This document shows, piece after piece, positions 1 through 8,582 of a stretch of DNA of 64,000 bases. Origin of the DNA: Anaerobacterium chartisolvens (lineage in GTDB: Bacteria; Bacillota; Clostridia; Acetivibrionales; DSM-27016); contig NZ_QPJT01000013.1 of the NCBI RefSeq assembly GCF_003337415.1, positions 1 through 64,000 of the forward strand, written 5' to 3'. Numbering within the stretch: the first letter of the stretch is position 1; the number at the start of each line of letters is the position of its first letter. Position numbers and translations under genes: made by a program. The notes under the pieces were generated by a model that searched no databases, was not told the DNA's origin, and saw only the letters and a program-made list of their open reading frames with translations.

Positions 1-277
1 TTATACACTAAAAATATTATTTTTTCAAGTGTTTTTGGAATAAAAAAAGCGCGTATTTGCGCCGATTTCCTGAGTTTTGTATGCTGGTTTCTCCTGAAAA
101 ATTATGGTGTTAAAGTCTAAAGACGGGCCTTGTAACTTCATTATCGTGATTTATATAATGTATCTCCTTTTTTTATTGGATATTCATGTCTATAAAGAAA
201 TACATGATTATAATGTATTTTTTTAATATGTTTTAAAAAATATGTATAACAAATAATTTATGCATCCAATATTTAAA
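1..277. other. Left-edge non-coding stretch
   Basis: No gene with a credible start and ribosome binding site is seen on either strand. The sequence is very AT-rich. It lies upstream of polA and may hold the end of whatever precedes the window. A 38-codon minus-strand reading frame exists here but has no properly spaced ribosome binding site. Confidence 0.5.
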
Positions 278-303
278 CAACCGTTTACGGTTGGTTTTTT
301 TTT
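278..303 (+). terminator. Rho-independent terminator upstream of polA
   Basis: CAACCG and CGGTTG arms flank a TTTA loop and are followed by a run of nine T. It ends about 60 bases before the polA start, so it either ends an upstream transcript or lies in the polA leader as an attenuator. No strong sigma-A promoter is visible between it and polA. Confidence 0.75.
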
Positions 304-364
304 GTGTAAAATAAGGTTTAAGGCAAAGAATATTATATATAGAAAAAAATGCAGAGGTATGATG

Positions 365-3085
365 ATGAACAATGAGAAGCTAATGATAATCGATGGGAAC
401 AGCATTATAAACAGAGCATTTTACGGGCTTCAGGGCAAGCAGCTTCTGTCCACCTCCGACGGGCTGTATACAAATGCTGTTTATGGGTTCATAAACATTT
501 TATACAAGTACCTTGAGGAGGAAAATCCCGAATATTTATGCGTGGCATTTGATTTGAAGGCCCCCACCTTCAGGCATAAGGAGTTTGAAGGCTATAAGGC
601 CAACAGGAAGGGAATGCCTCCCGAGCTGGCTATGCAAATGCCTGTGCTCAAGGATGTGCTCGATGCGATGAATATTGTAAGGCTGGAGATGGAAGGGTAT
701 GAGGCGGATGACATAATAGGCTCTGTTTCTGTATGTGCCGAGAGCGTGGGGATGCAGGTTGTAATTGTGACGGGGGACAGGGATTCGTTCCAGCTTGTGA
801 CCGATGCCACGCGCGTGAAGATGCCCACCACCAGAGCAGGAAAAACAGAGACGGATGAGTACGACAAAGCCAGAATACTTGAGAAATACGGGGTATCCCC
901 GTCAGAGTTTATAGATGTTAAGGGGCTTATGGGGGACCCGTCCGATAACATACCCGGTGTTCCGGGAATAGGGGAGAAAACTGCTTTAGATCTCATACGA
1001 AGCTTCGGAAGCATTGAAAATATATATGAAAATATTGAAAAGGTGACTAAAAAGGGTATCAGAGAAAAGCTTGAAAAAAACAGGGATATGGCTGCTTTAA
1101 GCAAAAGGCTGGCTGCAATAGACTGTGCCATGCCTGAGATATGCAAGGTGGTTGATTTAAGGAGAAGAGACTTTGACAGAGAGAGGCTTTATGACTTGTT
1201 TAAAAGGCTGGAATTCAAAAAGCTCATAGAAAAGTTCGGTCTGGGCGAACAGCAGAGTGAGGCACTGCCTGTGGTTCAAAAAGAAATAGCTGTTATAGAC
1301 GATCTTGACGGGTTAAAGCTCCTCAAAAATAAAATTATATCCTCGGATCACTGCGCTGTTGTATACCTGCTTGACAAGGAGGATGGCTTTAAAAAGAGCC
1401 TTGCGGGAGCGGCCTTTTGCTGGGCTGAGAATGAGAGTGCGTATGTAAGCTTAAAAAGCGGATATCAATTGACAGACGTGAAATATATTGAAGAGAGCGC
1501 CTTTCTGGATGAATTCAGGGATGTGCTTGAAGACCCGGGTATTAAGAAATACGGACATGAAATGAAGGACTTCATTTTGTACCTCAAAAGAAAAGGCATC
1601 CAGCTTAAGGGATTGGATTTTGATACCATGATAGCTGCATATGTAATTAATCCTTCAAAGGAAACGTACAGGATTTCAGAGCTGGCGCAGCAATACCTTG
1701 CAGTCAATATCGGGTCAATAGAGGAGCTTTCAGGCAAGGGAAAAGCCTTTGTATCCTTTTTCAATATGGAGCTGGGGAAAATATCCTCTGCGGCGGGGTT
1801 GTATGCGGAGGCTTTGTTTAAGCTTATAAAGCCTGTCGGAGAGGTGTTGGAGCAGAATGGGCAAAGGGAGCTTTACTATGATATAGAGCTTCCGCTCATT
1901 GAGGTTCTGGCAGATATGGAATACCGGGGCTTTAAAATAAACCCCGGCTATCTTAAGGAGTTTTCGGCGGAGCTTGAGGAAAAAATAAGCGCGCTGACGA
2001 AGGGCATATATGATATGGCCTCCGAGGAGTTTAATATAAATTCTCCAAAGCAGCTTGGAGTAATACTTTTTGAAAAACTGGGGCTTCCGGTAATCAAAAA
2101 GACAAAGACGGGCTATTCCACCGATGCCGAGGTGTTGGAGCAGTTGTCGGACAGGCATGAGATTATATCACTCATACTTGAGTACCGGCAGCTGGTAAAG
2201 CTTAAATCCACTTATGTGGAGGGGCTTCTGAATGTAATAAACCCAGAGACCGGAAAAATACACTCCAGCTTTAATCAGACGGTAACGGTAACGGGAAGGA
2301 TCAGCAGCACTGAGCCCAATCTCCAGAATATACCGGTGAAGCTTGAAATGGGGAGAAAAATAAGAAAGGTTTTTGTGCCAAGCGACGAAAGCTTTGTGCT
2401 TTGCGATGCCGACTATTCTCAGATAGAGTTGAGGGTTCTGGCGCATATAACCGGCGATGAAAATATGATTTTGGCATTTGAGAACAATGAGGATATTCAT
2501 GCAACCACTGCCTCACAGGTATTCGGAGTGGCTAAGGAGGAGGTTACCTCCTTAATGCGCGGCAGAGCCAAGGCCGTTAACTTTGGTATAGTTTATGGTA
2601 TAGGAGACTTCAGTCTTTCAAAGGATCTGGGAATAACCAGAAAGGAGGCCAGAAGGTATATAGACGGATATCTGGAGAAGTACCCCGGAGTGAGGCAATA
2701 TATGCATGATATAGTACAGCAGGGAAAGGAAGGCGGCTTTGTTGCCACACTGTTCGGCAGGAGGAGGTATTTGCCCGAGCTTAAGTCAAGTAATTTCAAT
2801 ATGAGGTCATTCGGAGAGCGTATAGCCATGAACACACCCATACAGGGCAGTGCGGCGGATATCATAAAGATAGCCATGGTAAAGGTGTACAATGAGCTTA
2901 AAAGCCGGGGCCTCAAATCAAGGCTTGTTTTGCAGGTGCATGATGAGCTGATTATTGAAGCGGACAGGAGTGAAATTGAGGAAGTGGAGGGCATTCTCAA
3001 GGAAAGCATGGAGGGGGCCGCAAGCCTGAAGGTGCCTCTTAGCGTAGAGGTAAAGACGGGGAGCACATGGTATGAAACAAAATAG
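365..3085 (+). CDS. polA: DNA polymerase I
   Basis: This is the repair and Okazaki-fragment-processing polymerase, 906 residues from the chosen start. The N-terminal part is a 5'-3' exonuclease domain with the typical MIIDGNSIINRAFY opening and a helix-hairpin-helix. The middle is a 3'-5' exonuclease-like domain in which the DxE metal motif is not recognisable, so proofreading is probably lost, as in Bacillus and other clostridial enzymes. The C-terminal polymerase domain has motif A (DADYSQIE, Asp683), motif B (K736AVNFGIVYG) and motif C (VHDEL, Asp860-Glu861). The frame is open to 260, but AGAGG at 353-357 best fits the third of three consecutive ATGs, at 365. It overlaps coaE by 14 bases, so the two are surely cotranscribed. 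Confidence 0.97.
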   Translation: MNNEKLMIIDGNSIINRAFYGLQGKQLLSTSDGLYTNAVYGFINILYKYLEEENPEYLCVAFDLKAPTFRHKEFEGYKANRKGMPPELAMQMPVLKDVLDAMNIVRLEMEGYEADDIIGSVSVCAESVGMQVVIVTGDRDSFQLVTDATRVKMPTTRAGKTETDEYDKARILEKYGVSPSEFIDVKGLMGDPSDNIPGVPGIGEKTALDLIRSFGSIENIYENIEKVTKKGIREKLEKNRDMAALSKRLAAIDCAMPEICKVVDLRRRDFDRERLYDLFKRLEFKKLIEKFGLGEQQSEALPVVQKEIAVIDDLDGLKLLKNKIISSDHCAVVYLLDKEDGFKKSLAGAAFCWAENESAYVSLKSGYQLTDVKYIEESAFLDEFRDVLEDPGIKKYGHEMKDFILYLKRKGIQLKGLDFDTMIAAYVINPSKETYRISELAQQYLAVNIGSIEELSGKGKAFVSFFNMELGKISSAAGLYAEALFKLIKPVGEVLEQNGQRELYYDIELPLIEVLADMEYRGFKINPGYLKEFSAELEEKISALTKGIYDMASEEFNINSPKQLGVILFEKLGLPVIKKTKTGYSTDAEVLEQLSDRHEIISLILEYRQLVKLKSTYVEGLLNVINPETGKIHSSFNQTVTVTGRISSTEPNLQNIPVKLEMGRKIRKVFVPSDESFVLCDADYSQIELRVLAHITGDENMILAFENNEDIHATTASQVFGVAKEEVTSLMRGRAKAVNFGIVYGIGDFSLSKDLGITRKEARRYIDGYLEKYPGVRQYMHDIVQQGKEGGFVATLFGRRRYLPELKSSNFNMRSFGERIAMNTPIQGSAADIIKIAMVKVYNELKSRGLKSRLVLQVHDELIIEADRSEIEEVEGILKESMEGAASLKVPLSVEVKTGSTWYETK

Positions 3086-3701
3086 CATTGCATATATGAA
3101 TGATAAAAGAGGAATTTTAAGGATAATAGGTATAACGGGGGGTATAGGAAGCGGTAAAAGCAGCGTATCCGCCATACTTTCGAGCCTTGGTGCGAGAGTT
3201 GTTGACGCCGATCTGCTTGCAAGAGAGGCTGTCGGAAAGGGCAAGGGCACGCTTACGGAAATAGTTCAGGCATTCGGAACGGGAATACTGGACAGTGAAG
3301 GCGGGCTGGATAGGAAAAAGCTCGCGCAACTTGTGTTTGGAGATAAGGAAAGACTGAGTGATTTGAACCGCATAGTCCACAAGGCAGTTACCGAAAACAT
3401 TATCGAAATAGTTACCGAGGCTGTAAATGGGGGTGAGGGAGGAATTCTGGTTTTAGATGTCCCTATCCCGGTTGAGCATGGGTTTATTGATGTGGCCGAT
3501 GAGATATGGGCGGTAGTGGCAGACATGGACGCGAGGATAAAAAGAGTAATGGCAAGAAGCGGGATGTCATATCATGAAGTAATGGACAGAATAAACTCAC
3601 AGATGAGCGATGAGGAATATATGAAAATAGCCGATAAGACGGTATACAATAACGGAAGCATTGAGGATTTGACACAAAAGGTTTTAAAACTATTGGATTA
3701 A
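3072..3701 (+). CDS. coaE: Dephospho-CoA kinase
   Basis: This enzyme phosphorylates dephospho-CoA at the ribose 3'-hydroxyl, the last step of coenzyme A synthesis, in the cytoplasm. The 209-residue length is normal for the family. The P-loop GGIGSGKS lies at residues 23-30, followed by the family pattern VVDADLLAREAV. The start at 3072 is preceded by GGGGAG at a spacing of about nine bases. A later ATG at 3096 lacks a binding site. The start lies inside the end of polA, and the transglycosylase follows two bases after the stop, giving a polA-coaE-transglycosylase operon. Confidence 0.95.
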   Translation: MKQNSIAYMNDKRGILRIIGITGGIGSGKSSVSAILSSLGARVVDADLLAREAVGKGKGTLTEIVQAFGTGILDSEGGLDRKKLAQLVFGDKERLSDLNRIVHKAVTENIIEIVTEAVNGGEGGILVLDVPIPVEHGFIDVADEIWAVVADMDARIKRVMARSGMSYHEVMDRINSQMSDEEYMKIADKTVYNNGSIEDLTQKVLKLLD

Positions 3702-3712
3702 AGGTGATATTT

Positions 3713-4291
3713 TTGAAAAAAAGTTGCTATATAAGTTTTAAATCAATAGCTTTTATCGCGGTTGTATTGGTAGCTGTAGCGTTTATTATAAATAATTCAT
3801 CGGTGGTTTTGAAGCAGTTTTATCCGATAAAGTATAAGGAGCAGGTTTACAGGTATTCGGAGAAAAGCAATGTGGACCCGCACCTTATTTTTGCCATTAT
3901 TAAAGCTGAGAGCGGGTTTGACCCGGACGCCGTATCCAGAAAGGGAGCCAGAGGCCTTATGCAGATTACCATAGAGACAGGCTGCTGGGCTGCGGATAAG
4001 CTCAAAATGAGCGAATTTAACGAAGACGACCTGTATGACCCCGATATAAATATACAAATAGGGTGCTGGTATGTTGCATGGCTTATGAAGCAGTTTAACA
4101 ATGACACTGATCTGGTCATTGCAGCCTATAACGGAGGCAACGGCAATGTGAGCAAGTGGCTTAAAAACAAGGAGTTCAGCAAATCGGGGCAGACTCTTGA
4201 AAAGATTCCGTTTAAGGAGACCGACAGGTTTTTAAAAAAGGTAAAGAATAACTACTCAAACTACAAAAAACTTTATGAGAGGGGATCGTAA
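3713..4291 (+). CDS. Membrane-anchored lytic murein transglycosylase (SLT family)
   Basis: This enzyme is predicted to cleave peptidoglycan glycan strands outside the membrane. One hydrophobic segment near residues 8-28 acts as a signal anchor. It is followed by an SLT/lysozyme-like domain with the catalytic Glu in IIKAESGFDP, then GLMQI and the AAYNGGNGNV signature. I place the start at TTG 3713, because AAGGTGAT at 3701-3708 is correctly spaced for it. The GTG at 3704 lies inside that site. The length (about 190 residues) suits a stand-alone SLT protein. Such enzymes often sit after coaE in Clostridia. Its specific cellular role is not visible. Confidence 0.9.
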   Translation: MKKSCYISFKSIAFIAVVLVAVAFIINNSSVVLKQFYPIKYKEQVYRYSEKSNVDPHLIFAIIKAESGFDPDAVSRKGARGLMQITIETGCWAADKLKMSEFNEDDLYDPDINIQIGCWYVAWLMKQFNNDTDLVIAAYNGGNGNVSKWLKNKEFSKSGQTLEKIPFKETDRFLKKVKNNYSNYKKLYERGS

Positions 4292-4292
4292 A

Positions 4293-4634
4293 ATGGACGA
4301 AAGCATTGTATACGAAAGGGACCTTTTGTATCCTACCGATGGCGCGTTTGATCCGGGAAGTATTCATGTGGAGCTGCATAGTCCCAGAAAGAAGGGGATA
4401 CCTGTGGTAATAGAGGGCAAGACCCCTCATTCACCTTTAAAGTATATCAAATGCATAATACAGATACTCCAGAGCGACATATTTGACAGAATAAATGTAA
4501 ATGTCAAAACCGACACAACGATATACATAAGGATTAACAGCTTTATAAGGGATGAATGGCCCGACGGGACGCTTATTGAGGCGGCGTATTCGGGTGACGA
4601 AATACAATTCAACGTCACTGACAGCGTTAAATAA
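4293..4634 (+). CDS. Small conserved-looking protein of unknown function
   Basis: A 113-residue soluble protein with no signal peptide, membrane segment or motif that I recognise. It is rich in beta-prone stretches (HVELHSP, PVVIEG, TTIYIRINSFI, EIQFNVTDS), suggesting a small beta-sheet fold. ATG at 4293 has AGAGGGG at 4278-4284, spaced eight bases. The preceding transglycosylase stops one base before this ATG, so they are probably cotranscribed. I cannot name a function. Confidence 0.75.
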   Translation: MDESIVYERDLLYPTDGAFDPGSIHVELHSPRKKGIPVVIEGKTPHSPLKYIKCIIQILQSDIFDRINVNVKTDTTIYIRINSFIRDEWPDGTLIEAAYSGDEIQFNVTDSVK

Positions 4635-4745
4635 GTTATAAAACCAATAATGCATAGCAAAATAAAGCGGAACGCCAGACTGTGTGAAAACTATTTTGAG
4701 TGAAATTTCAAGCTATAATTCTTGCAAAAATGTAGCGGAGGAATC

Positions 4746-4816
4746 TTGGGGACGGATTCGTCCGCTTCCGCAGCGTAGCGAAGGACCGAAGGGAAAGCGG
4801 AGGAACCGTACCCCAT
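4746..4816. repeat. GC-rich nested inverted repeat between convergent genes
   Basis: The outer arms are GGGGACGG (4748-4755) and CCGTACCCC (4806-4814). The inner arms are TCCGCTT (4761-4767) and AAAGCGGA (4794-4801). It is markedly more GC-rich than its surroundings and sits between the converging coaE-operon and DAHP synthase genes. It may be a dispersed palindromic repeat or a bidirectional transcription stop. It has no T run. Confidence 0.5.
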
Positions 4817-4860
4817 GATGCCGCAGCGGTGGCGGGCTGCAGCTTTTCTCGCTCATTACA

Positions 4861-5874
4861 TTATAAGCTGCGCCCTACGGCGCGGGCAACAGGCTCAAGC
4901 TCTTTCATAAGCTGGGCAAATTTTGAAGGGCGGAGGGACTGAGGGCCGTCGCACAGTGCGGCAGCCGGGTCGGAATGCACCTCTATAATCAGCCCGTCTG
5001 CTCCTGTGGCTACCGCACCCTTTGAAAGAGCAGGGACATATTTCCATGTTCCGGTGGCATGGCTTGGGTCTACTATTATGGGAAGGTGCGAGCTTTCCTT
5101 CACTACAGGTATTGCACTTAAGTCTATTGTATTTCTCGTGGCTGTCTCATATGTTCTTATTCCCCTTTCACATAATATTATGTTGGGGTTTCCGGCCGCC
5201 ATTATATATTCCGATGCCATAAGCCATTCCTCTATGGTTGCGGACAGGCCTCTTTTCAGAAGCACAGGCTTTTTTGTCATACCCACCTCATGAAGAAGAC
5301 GGAAGTTTTGCATATTCCTTGCGCCAATCTGTATTATGTCCACATATGATGCCACAAGCTCGACATCGCGGGTGTCTACCACCTCGGTCACAATTTTCAT
5401 ACCTGTCGCTTCCCGTCCCGCCGCCATTATTTTAAGTCCGTCCTCCTCAAGCCCCTGAAAGGCATAGGGAGATGTGCGGGGCTTAAACGCTCCTCCGCGA
5501 AGAATTTTGGCCCCTGCCTCCTTTACCTTTAACGCTGTCTCAATAAAAATCTCTTCATTCTCGATCGCACATGGCCCCGCGATGACAACTACCTCATCGC
5601 CTCCTATCTTGATATCTCCCACCTCTACTATGGTGGGAACATGCCGGAGTTCACGCCCCGCAAGCTTATAGGGCTTCATTATGGGCACAAGGCTCTCTAC
5701 TCCCGGCATTGTCGATATGGAGTGAGTGTTTAAAAGGCGCTTATCTCCGATGGCTCCTATAACAGTTTTAACCTCGCCGAATATAGGATGAGTGCTGAAC
5801 CCAAGCTCGCACAGCTTGTGCTCCACCTTGTCTATTTCCTCTTTTGTAGCAGAAGCTTTCATGACAATAATCAT
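4861..5874 (-). CDS. aroF: 3-deoxy-7-phosphoheptulonate (DAHP) synthase
   Basis: This enzyme condenses phosphoenolpyruvate and erythrose 4-phosphate in the first step of the shikimate pathway. The 337-residue protein has an N-terminal regulatory domain of about 70 residues ([20 protein letters not shown]), as in Thermotoga-type AroA-gamma enzymes. The catalytic barrel follows, with [40 protein letters not shown] and the metal-binding DPSHATG. The N-terminal domain usually mediates feedback inhibition by aromatic amino acids. AAGGGGGATT at 5881-5890 (read on the minus strand) places the start. It is a single gene behind a Phe-type T-box, giving both transcriptional and probable allosteric control. 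Confidence 0.95.
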   Translation of the reverse strand: MIIVMKASATKEEIDKVEHKLCELGFSTHPIFGEVKTVIGAIGDKRLLNTHSISTMPGVESLVPIMKPYKLAGRELRHVPTIVEVGDIKIGGDEVVVIAGPCAIENEEIFIETALKVKEAGAKILRGGAFKPRTSPYAFQGLEEDGLKIMAAGREATGMKIVTEVVDTRDVELVASYVDIIQIGARNMQNFRLLHEVGMTKKPVLLKRGLSATIEEWLMASEYIMAAGNPNIILCERGIRTYETATRNTIDLSAIPVVKESSHLPIIVDPSHATGTWKYVPALSKGAVATGADGLIIEVHSDPAAALCDGPQSLRPSKFAQLMKELEPVARAVGRSL

Positions 5875-5884
5875 TAAAATAATC

Positions 5885-6216
5885 CCCCTTAATGTTTAAT
5901 TTACGGACAAAATAAAAACTCTCCGCCCAAAACATGCTATTGTTTTGGGACGAAGAGTATAATCCACGCGGTACCACCCATATTGGCTTAAATAAATAAG
6001 CCCTCTTAAAAGTATGTACGGGAAAAATAAAATTCCGATACACCCCCTCTTTTAACGGCGAGGACTCCGGTTTAGCCTACTAAAAGCTTTCAGCCAACAG
6101 CTCTAAGGAGAACTTCAATTATCTTACCCCTGCCAGACTTTCACTGCCACCGGCTCGCTTTAAAGAATATTATGTGATAATTTACTTTTCCTTTTCATTG
6201 CATTTGGAAATTTAGT
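5885..6216 (-). promoter_or_regulatory. T-box riboswitch with UUC (Phe) specifier upstream of DAHP synthase
   Basis: On the minus strand the T-box core GGGTGGTACCGCG (5967-5979) is followed by a terminator hairpin with arms at about 5918-5959 (core TCCCAAAACA / TGTTTTGGG) and a T-rich tract near 5911-5918. Further 5', stem I has the expected apical part (AGCGAGCC...GGTGGCAGTGAAAG). Aligning its 3' side with the known glyQS leader puts the specifier at TTC, 6112 to 6110. Uncharged tRNA-Phe would therefore stabilise the antiterminator and raise DAHP synthase expression. The T-box call is firm. The specifier is an alignment by eye. Confidence 0.92.
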
Positions 6217-6223
6217 TTTTTTA

Positions 6224-6252
6224 ATGATAACACGTGCAAAAATATATGTCAA
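6224..6252 (-). promoter_or_regulatory. Sigma-A promoter for the T-box/DAHP synthase transcript
   Basis: On the minus strand, TTGACA (6252-6247) and TATCAT (6229-6224) are separated by 17 bases. Transcription would start near 6217, just before stem I of the T-box. Confidence 0.75.
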
Positions 6253-6376
6253 TATACTAAGTAAAAAATTTACGACACTTTACAATTATATAACTTAAAT
6301 GGACATATTTTAAAGATGGGAGAAGGGGCATATATATTATACCGGGAAAATATTTGTTTTAGTAAGGGGGACAGCC

Positions 6377-6508
6377 ATGCGCGGAAGACAGAAGAGCGGA
6401 GGAGATGTATTGATAATTAAAAAATATTCCGGCAGAATACGCAAGGATAGGCTGCTGTATAAGCTGATAAGGCTTCTTGCGGCAAACATAGATCCGGGAG
6501 GGGAATAG
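6377..6508 (+). CDS. 43-residue basic peptide upstream of the serine recombinase
   Basis: A short ORF with a strong AAGGGGG (6364-6370) ribosome binding site and an ATG six bases on. It encodes a Lys/Arg-rich peptide (for example YSGRIRKDRLLYKLIRLL) with no motif I recognise. Its stop lies six bases before the recombinase ATG, and the recombinase binding site (GGAGGGG) is inside its last codons. This suggests translational coupling. It could be a leader peptide, a small DNA-binding cofactor, or simply an upstream ORF. Confidence 0.6.
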   Translation: MRGRQKSGGDVLIIKKYSGRIRKDRLLYKLIRLLAANIDPGGE

Positions 6509-6514
6509 AAGGCT

Positions 6515-8092
6515 ATGGACAATACATGCAATGGGATTAATAGAATAGGGGTGTATGTAAGGGAGAGCAGGGATGACAATGAGGAAAACTTTGAGACTAT
6601 AGAGACTCAAAGGGATCTTCTCATGGATTATGTGAAAAAAAACGGCATGGGAATGCTGGTTAAGGTATACATAGATGACAATGTATCGGGCTCGGGCTTT
6701 GAAAGAAGGGGCATTGAACAGCTTAAGCAGGATGTGGCGGAACGAAATATTGATATGGTAATCATCAAAGACCTCTCAAGATTGGGTAGAAATAATGCCA
6801 AAACCCTTCTGTTTCTGGACTATCTGGAGGAAAACGGGGTGAGGGTGGTTACCTTTGACGGAAAGTATGACAGCTTGAGGGATAATGAGACTGTGGGGAT
6901 TGAAACCTGGTACAACGAGAGGTATATAAGGGACATTTCCAGAAAGATACGCTCAAGCTTGAAGTTCAAAATACAGAAGGGTGAATATATCGGTCATGCG
7001 CCGTATGGCTATACCAAAAGCGGAGAAGAAAAAAACAGGCTTTGCGTGGACCGGGAGGCTGCTGGGGCAGTCAGGGACATATTTGCAATGTATTCACAAG
7101 GGTACGGCTATGCATATATTGCAAAGCAGCTTAGCGGTAAGGGAATACCTACACCGGCGTCGGGAGGGGGAAGGCGCTGCGGAACGGGCAAATGGAGCGC
7201 GGTTGCCGTCAAACGGATAATATGCAATCCCGTATATAAAGGAGTCACCGTGCAGGGAACCACAGAAAGGCTGAGCTTTAAGAGCAAAAAGACCAGAAGG
7301 CTTCCCCCTGAAAAATGGGTTGTAACTCCCGGAACCCATGAGGCAATAATAGACGCGGAAAAATTTGATGAGGTGCAGTCGGTAAGGAGCCTTAAAAACG
7401 CTTGCAGAGGATCTCATAAGGGAACTATTCACCTTTTGAGAGGAATGATATACTGCGGAAAATGCGGAAGCCCCATGCTTGCCAGAAAAAGAAAGGACAG
7501 GGGAATGGGATATATATGCAGCCGCTATGCAAAAGAGGGTAAAAGCTCGTGTACAAGCCATTATATAAATGAAGGTAAAATTTCTCGCATGCTGTGTGAG
7601 GAGCTGATAAATATGCTGACCTGTGCTACCGCAAAAGACTCTGCCTGCAAAATGCTTGAGGAGCTTCTTGGTGGAGGAATGGAGGAGATAGGCTCAGAGT
7701 TGTACAGAATGGAGGAGGCTCTGTCCACCAAAGGCCGACAGCAGGATTTATTGTATATGGATAAGCTGGAGGGGAAAATATCCGAGCAGTTGTTTTTGAG
7801 AATTAATTCAAATATTGAAAATAGAATTGCTTATTTGCAAAGCGAAATAAATACACTAAGGAATAAAAGCCAAAGAACCTTTGACTGCTTTGAGGCCATG
7901 AATAAAATAATACGGTCTGTGCGCGAAAACGGCATAAATAACGAGATAGTAAAGGCTATGGTAGAGAGAATTGACGTTTATGACATTGAGGATAAACTCC
8001 CGAGAGGCTCTGGCCCGGAACTTGAGCAGTTTCCACCATGCCTCCATAAAAGAGTTGTAGTCATTGAGCTTAAAGCCGAAGCAGGCTTTTAA
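6515..8092 (+). CDS. Large serine recombinase
   Basis: A 525-residue site-specific recombinase. The N-terminal resolvase domain has the nucleophile Ser18 in the YVRES motif and the LSRLGRN stretch. A recombinase domain follows (YIAKQLSGKGIPTP, WSAVAVKRIICNPVYKG), then a zinc beta-ribbon with CGKCG and further Cys near YICSRY and SSCTSH. A C-terminal coiled-coil region precedes a last helical segment. This is the architecture of phage and ICE integrases and of sporulation recombinases such as SpoIVCA. No phage, conjugation or excision genes lie beside it, so it could be a domesticated recombinase, an invertase, or the remnant of a lost element. It is cotranscribed with the 43-codon ORF. Confidence 0.93.
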   Translation: MDNTCNGINRIGVYVRESRDDNEENFETIETQRDLLMDYVKKNGMGMLVKVYIDDNVSGSGFERRGIEQLKQDVAERNIDMVIIKDLSRLGRNNAKTLLFLDYLEENGVRVVTFDGKYDSLRDNETVGIETWYNERYIRDISRKIRSSLKFKIQKGEYIGHAPYGYTKSGEEKNRLCVDREAAGAVRDIFAMYSQGYGYAYIAKQLSGKGIPTPASGGGRRCGTGKWSAVAVKRIICNPVYKGVTVQGTTERLSFKSKKTRRLPPEKWVVTPGTHEAIIDAEKFDEVQSVRSLKNACRGSHKGTIHLLRGMIYCGKCGSPMLARKRKDRGMGYICSRYAKEGKSSCTSHYINEGKISRMLCEELINMLTCATAKDSACKMLEELLGGGMEEIGSELYRMEEALSTKGRQQDLLYMDKLEGKISEQLFLRINSNIENRIAYLQSEINTLRNKSQRTFDCFEAMNKIIRSVRENGINNEIVKAMVERIDVYDIEDKLPRGSGPELEQFPPCLHKRVVVIELKAEAGF

Positions 8093-8107
8093 TAAAAGCT
8101 GTACTTT

Positions 8108-8305
8108 TTATTCCTCGATAAGATCGAGAGTAAAGCCGCAGTCCTCACATGTGTATACCACTGTCAGTCCGTGAAATTTGTTGTTGCTTATTTCCGCGTG
8201 AATCAGCCCCCCGCAGGAGCATTTTTTAGGATGATGGGAAAGGTAGTTAGCATAGCCTGTCTGATCTGAGTTTTCTGCACAAAGGTTAATGGTCATATCC
8301 GTCAT
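8108..8305 (-). CDS. Small zinc-ribbon protein
   Basis: A 65-residue protein with a CSCGG pair and a YTCEDCG pair about 25 residues apart, a likely four-Cys zinc ribbon. The frame is open further upstream, but AGGAGGT (8314-8320 on the minus strand) places the start at 8305. There is no signal peptide. It ends 15 bases from the convergent recombinase stop. The family and role are not recognised. Small zinc ribbons of this kind may bind nucleic acid or only be structural. Confidence 0.75.
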   Translation of the reverse strand: MTDMTINLCAENSDQTGYANYLSHHPKKCSCGGLIHAEISNNKFHGLTVVYTCEDCGFTLDLIEE

Positions 8306-8429
8306 GGTACATACCTCCTTCTGCAATATGGGTTGTGTATTAATTTTAATACATAACCCATAAAAATACAATAGGTTTACAATAAAAATTTGAAAACCGC
8401 GGGCGTTTCATTGATAAATTTCACTTGGT

Positions 8430-8479
8430 AAACATAATAAGGTTTATGTTTGACGCTGCGCCATTATAAGTAGTATAAT
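8430..8479 (+). promoter_or_regulatory. Promoter with overlapping inverted repeat, lipoprotein gene
   Basis: TTGACG (8450-8455) and TATAAT (8474-8479) are 18 bases apart. An inverted repeat AAACATAA (8430-8437) / TTATGTTT (8444-8451) overlaps the -35 element, a plausible operator. It drives the lipoprotein gene that starts at 8583. Confidence 0.65.
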
Positions 8480-8582
8480 AAAAATAATAAAAATCTTCCT
8501 AAGAAGTATATTTATTTAAAAAAATATGTATAATTAAGGAAGTGAATCAAAACATTACAAATAATATGGTTGGAGGATTACT

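Noticed and set aside
25-141. 38-codon minus-strand ORF at the left edge
   Set aside because: The nearest ribosome-binding-like AAGGAG is about 25 bases from the ATG and the sequence has no recognisable similarity or composition of a gene.
592-1146. Long minus-strand ORF inside polA (and many similar shadows elsewhere)
   Set aside because: It runs antisense through a certain gene and has no binding site or family match.
7094-7561. Antisense ORF within the serine recombinase
   Set aside because: It mirrors the recombinase reading frame and has no independent start signal.
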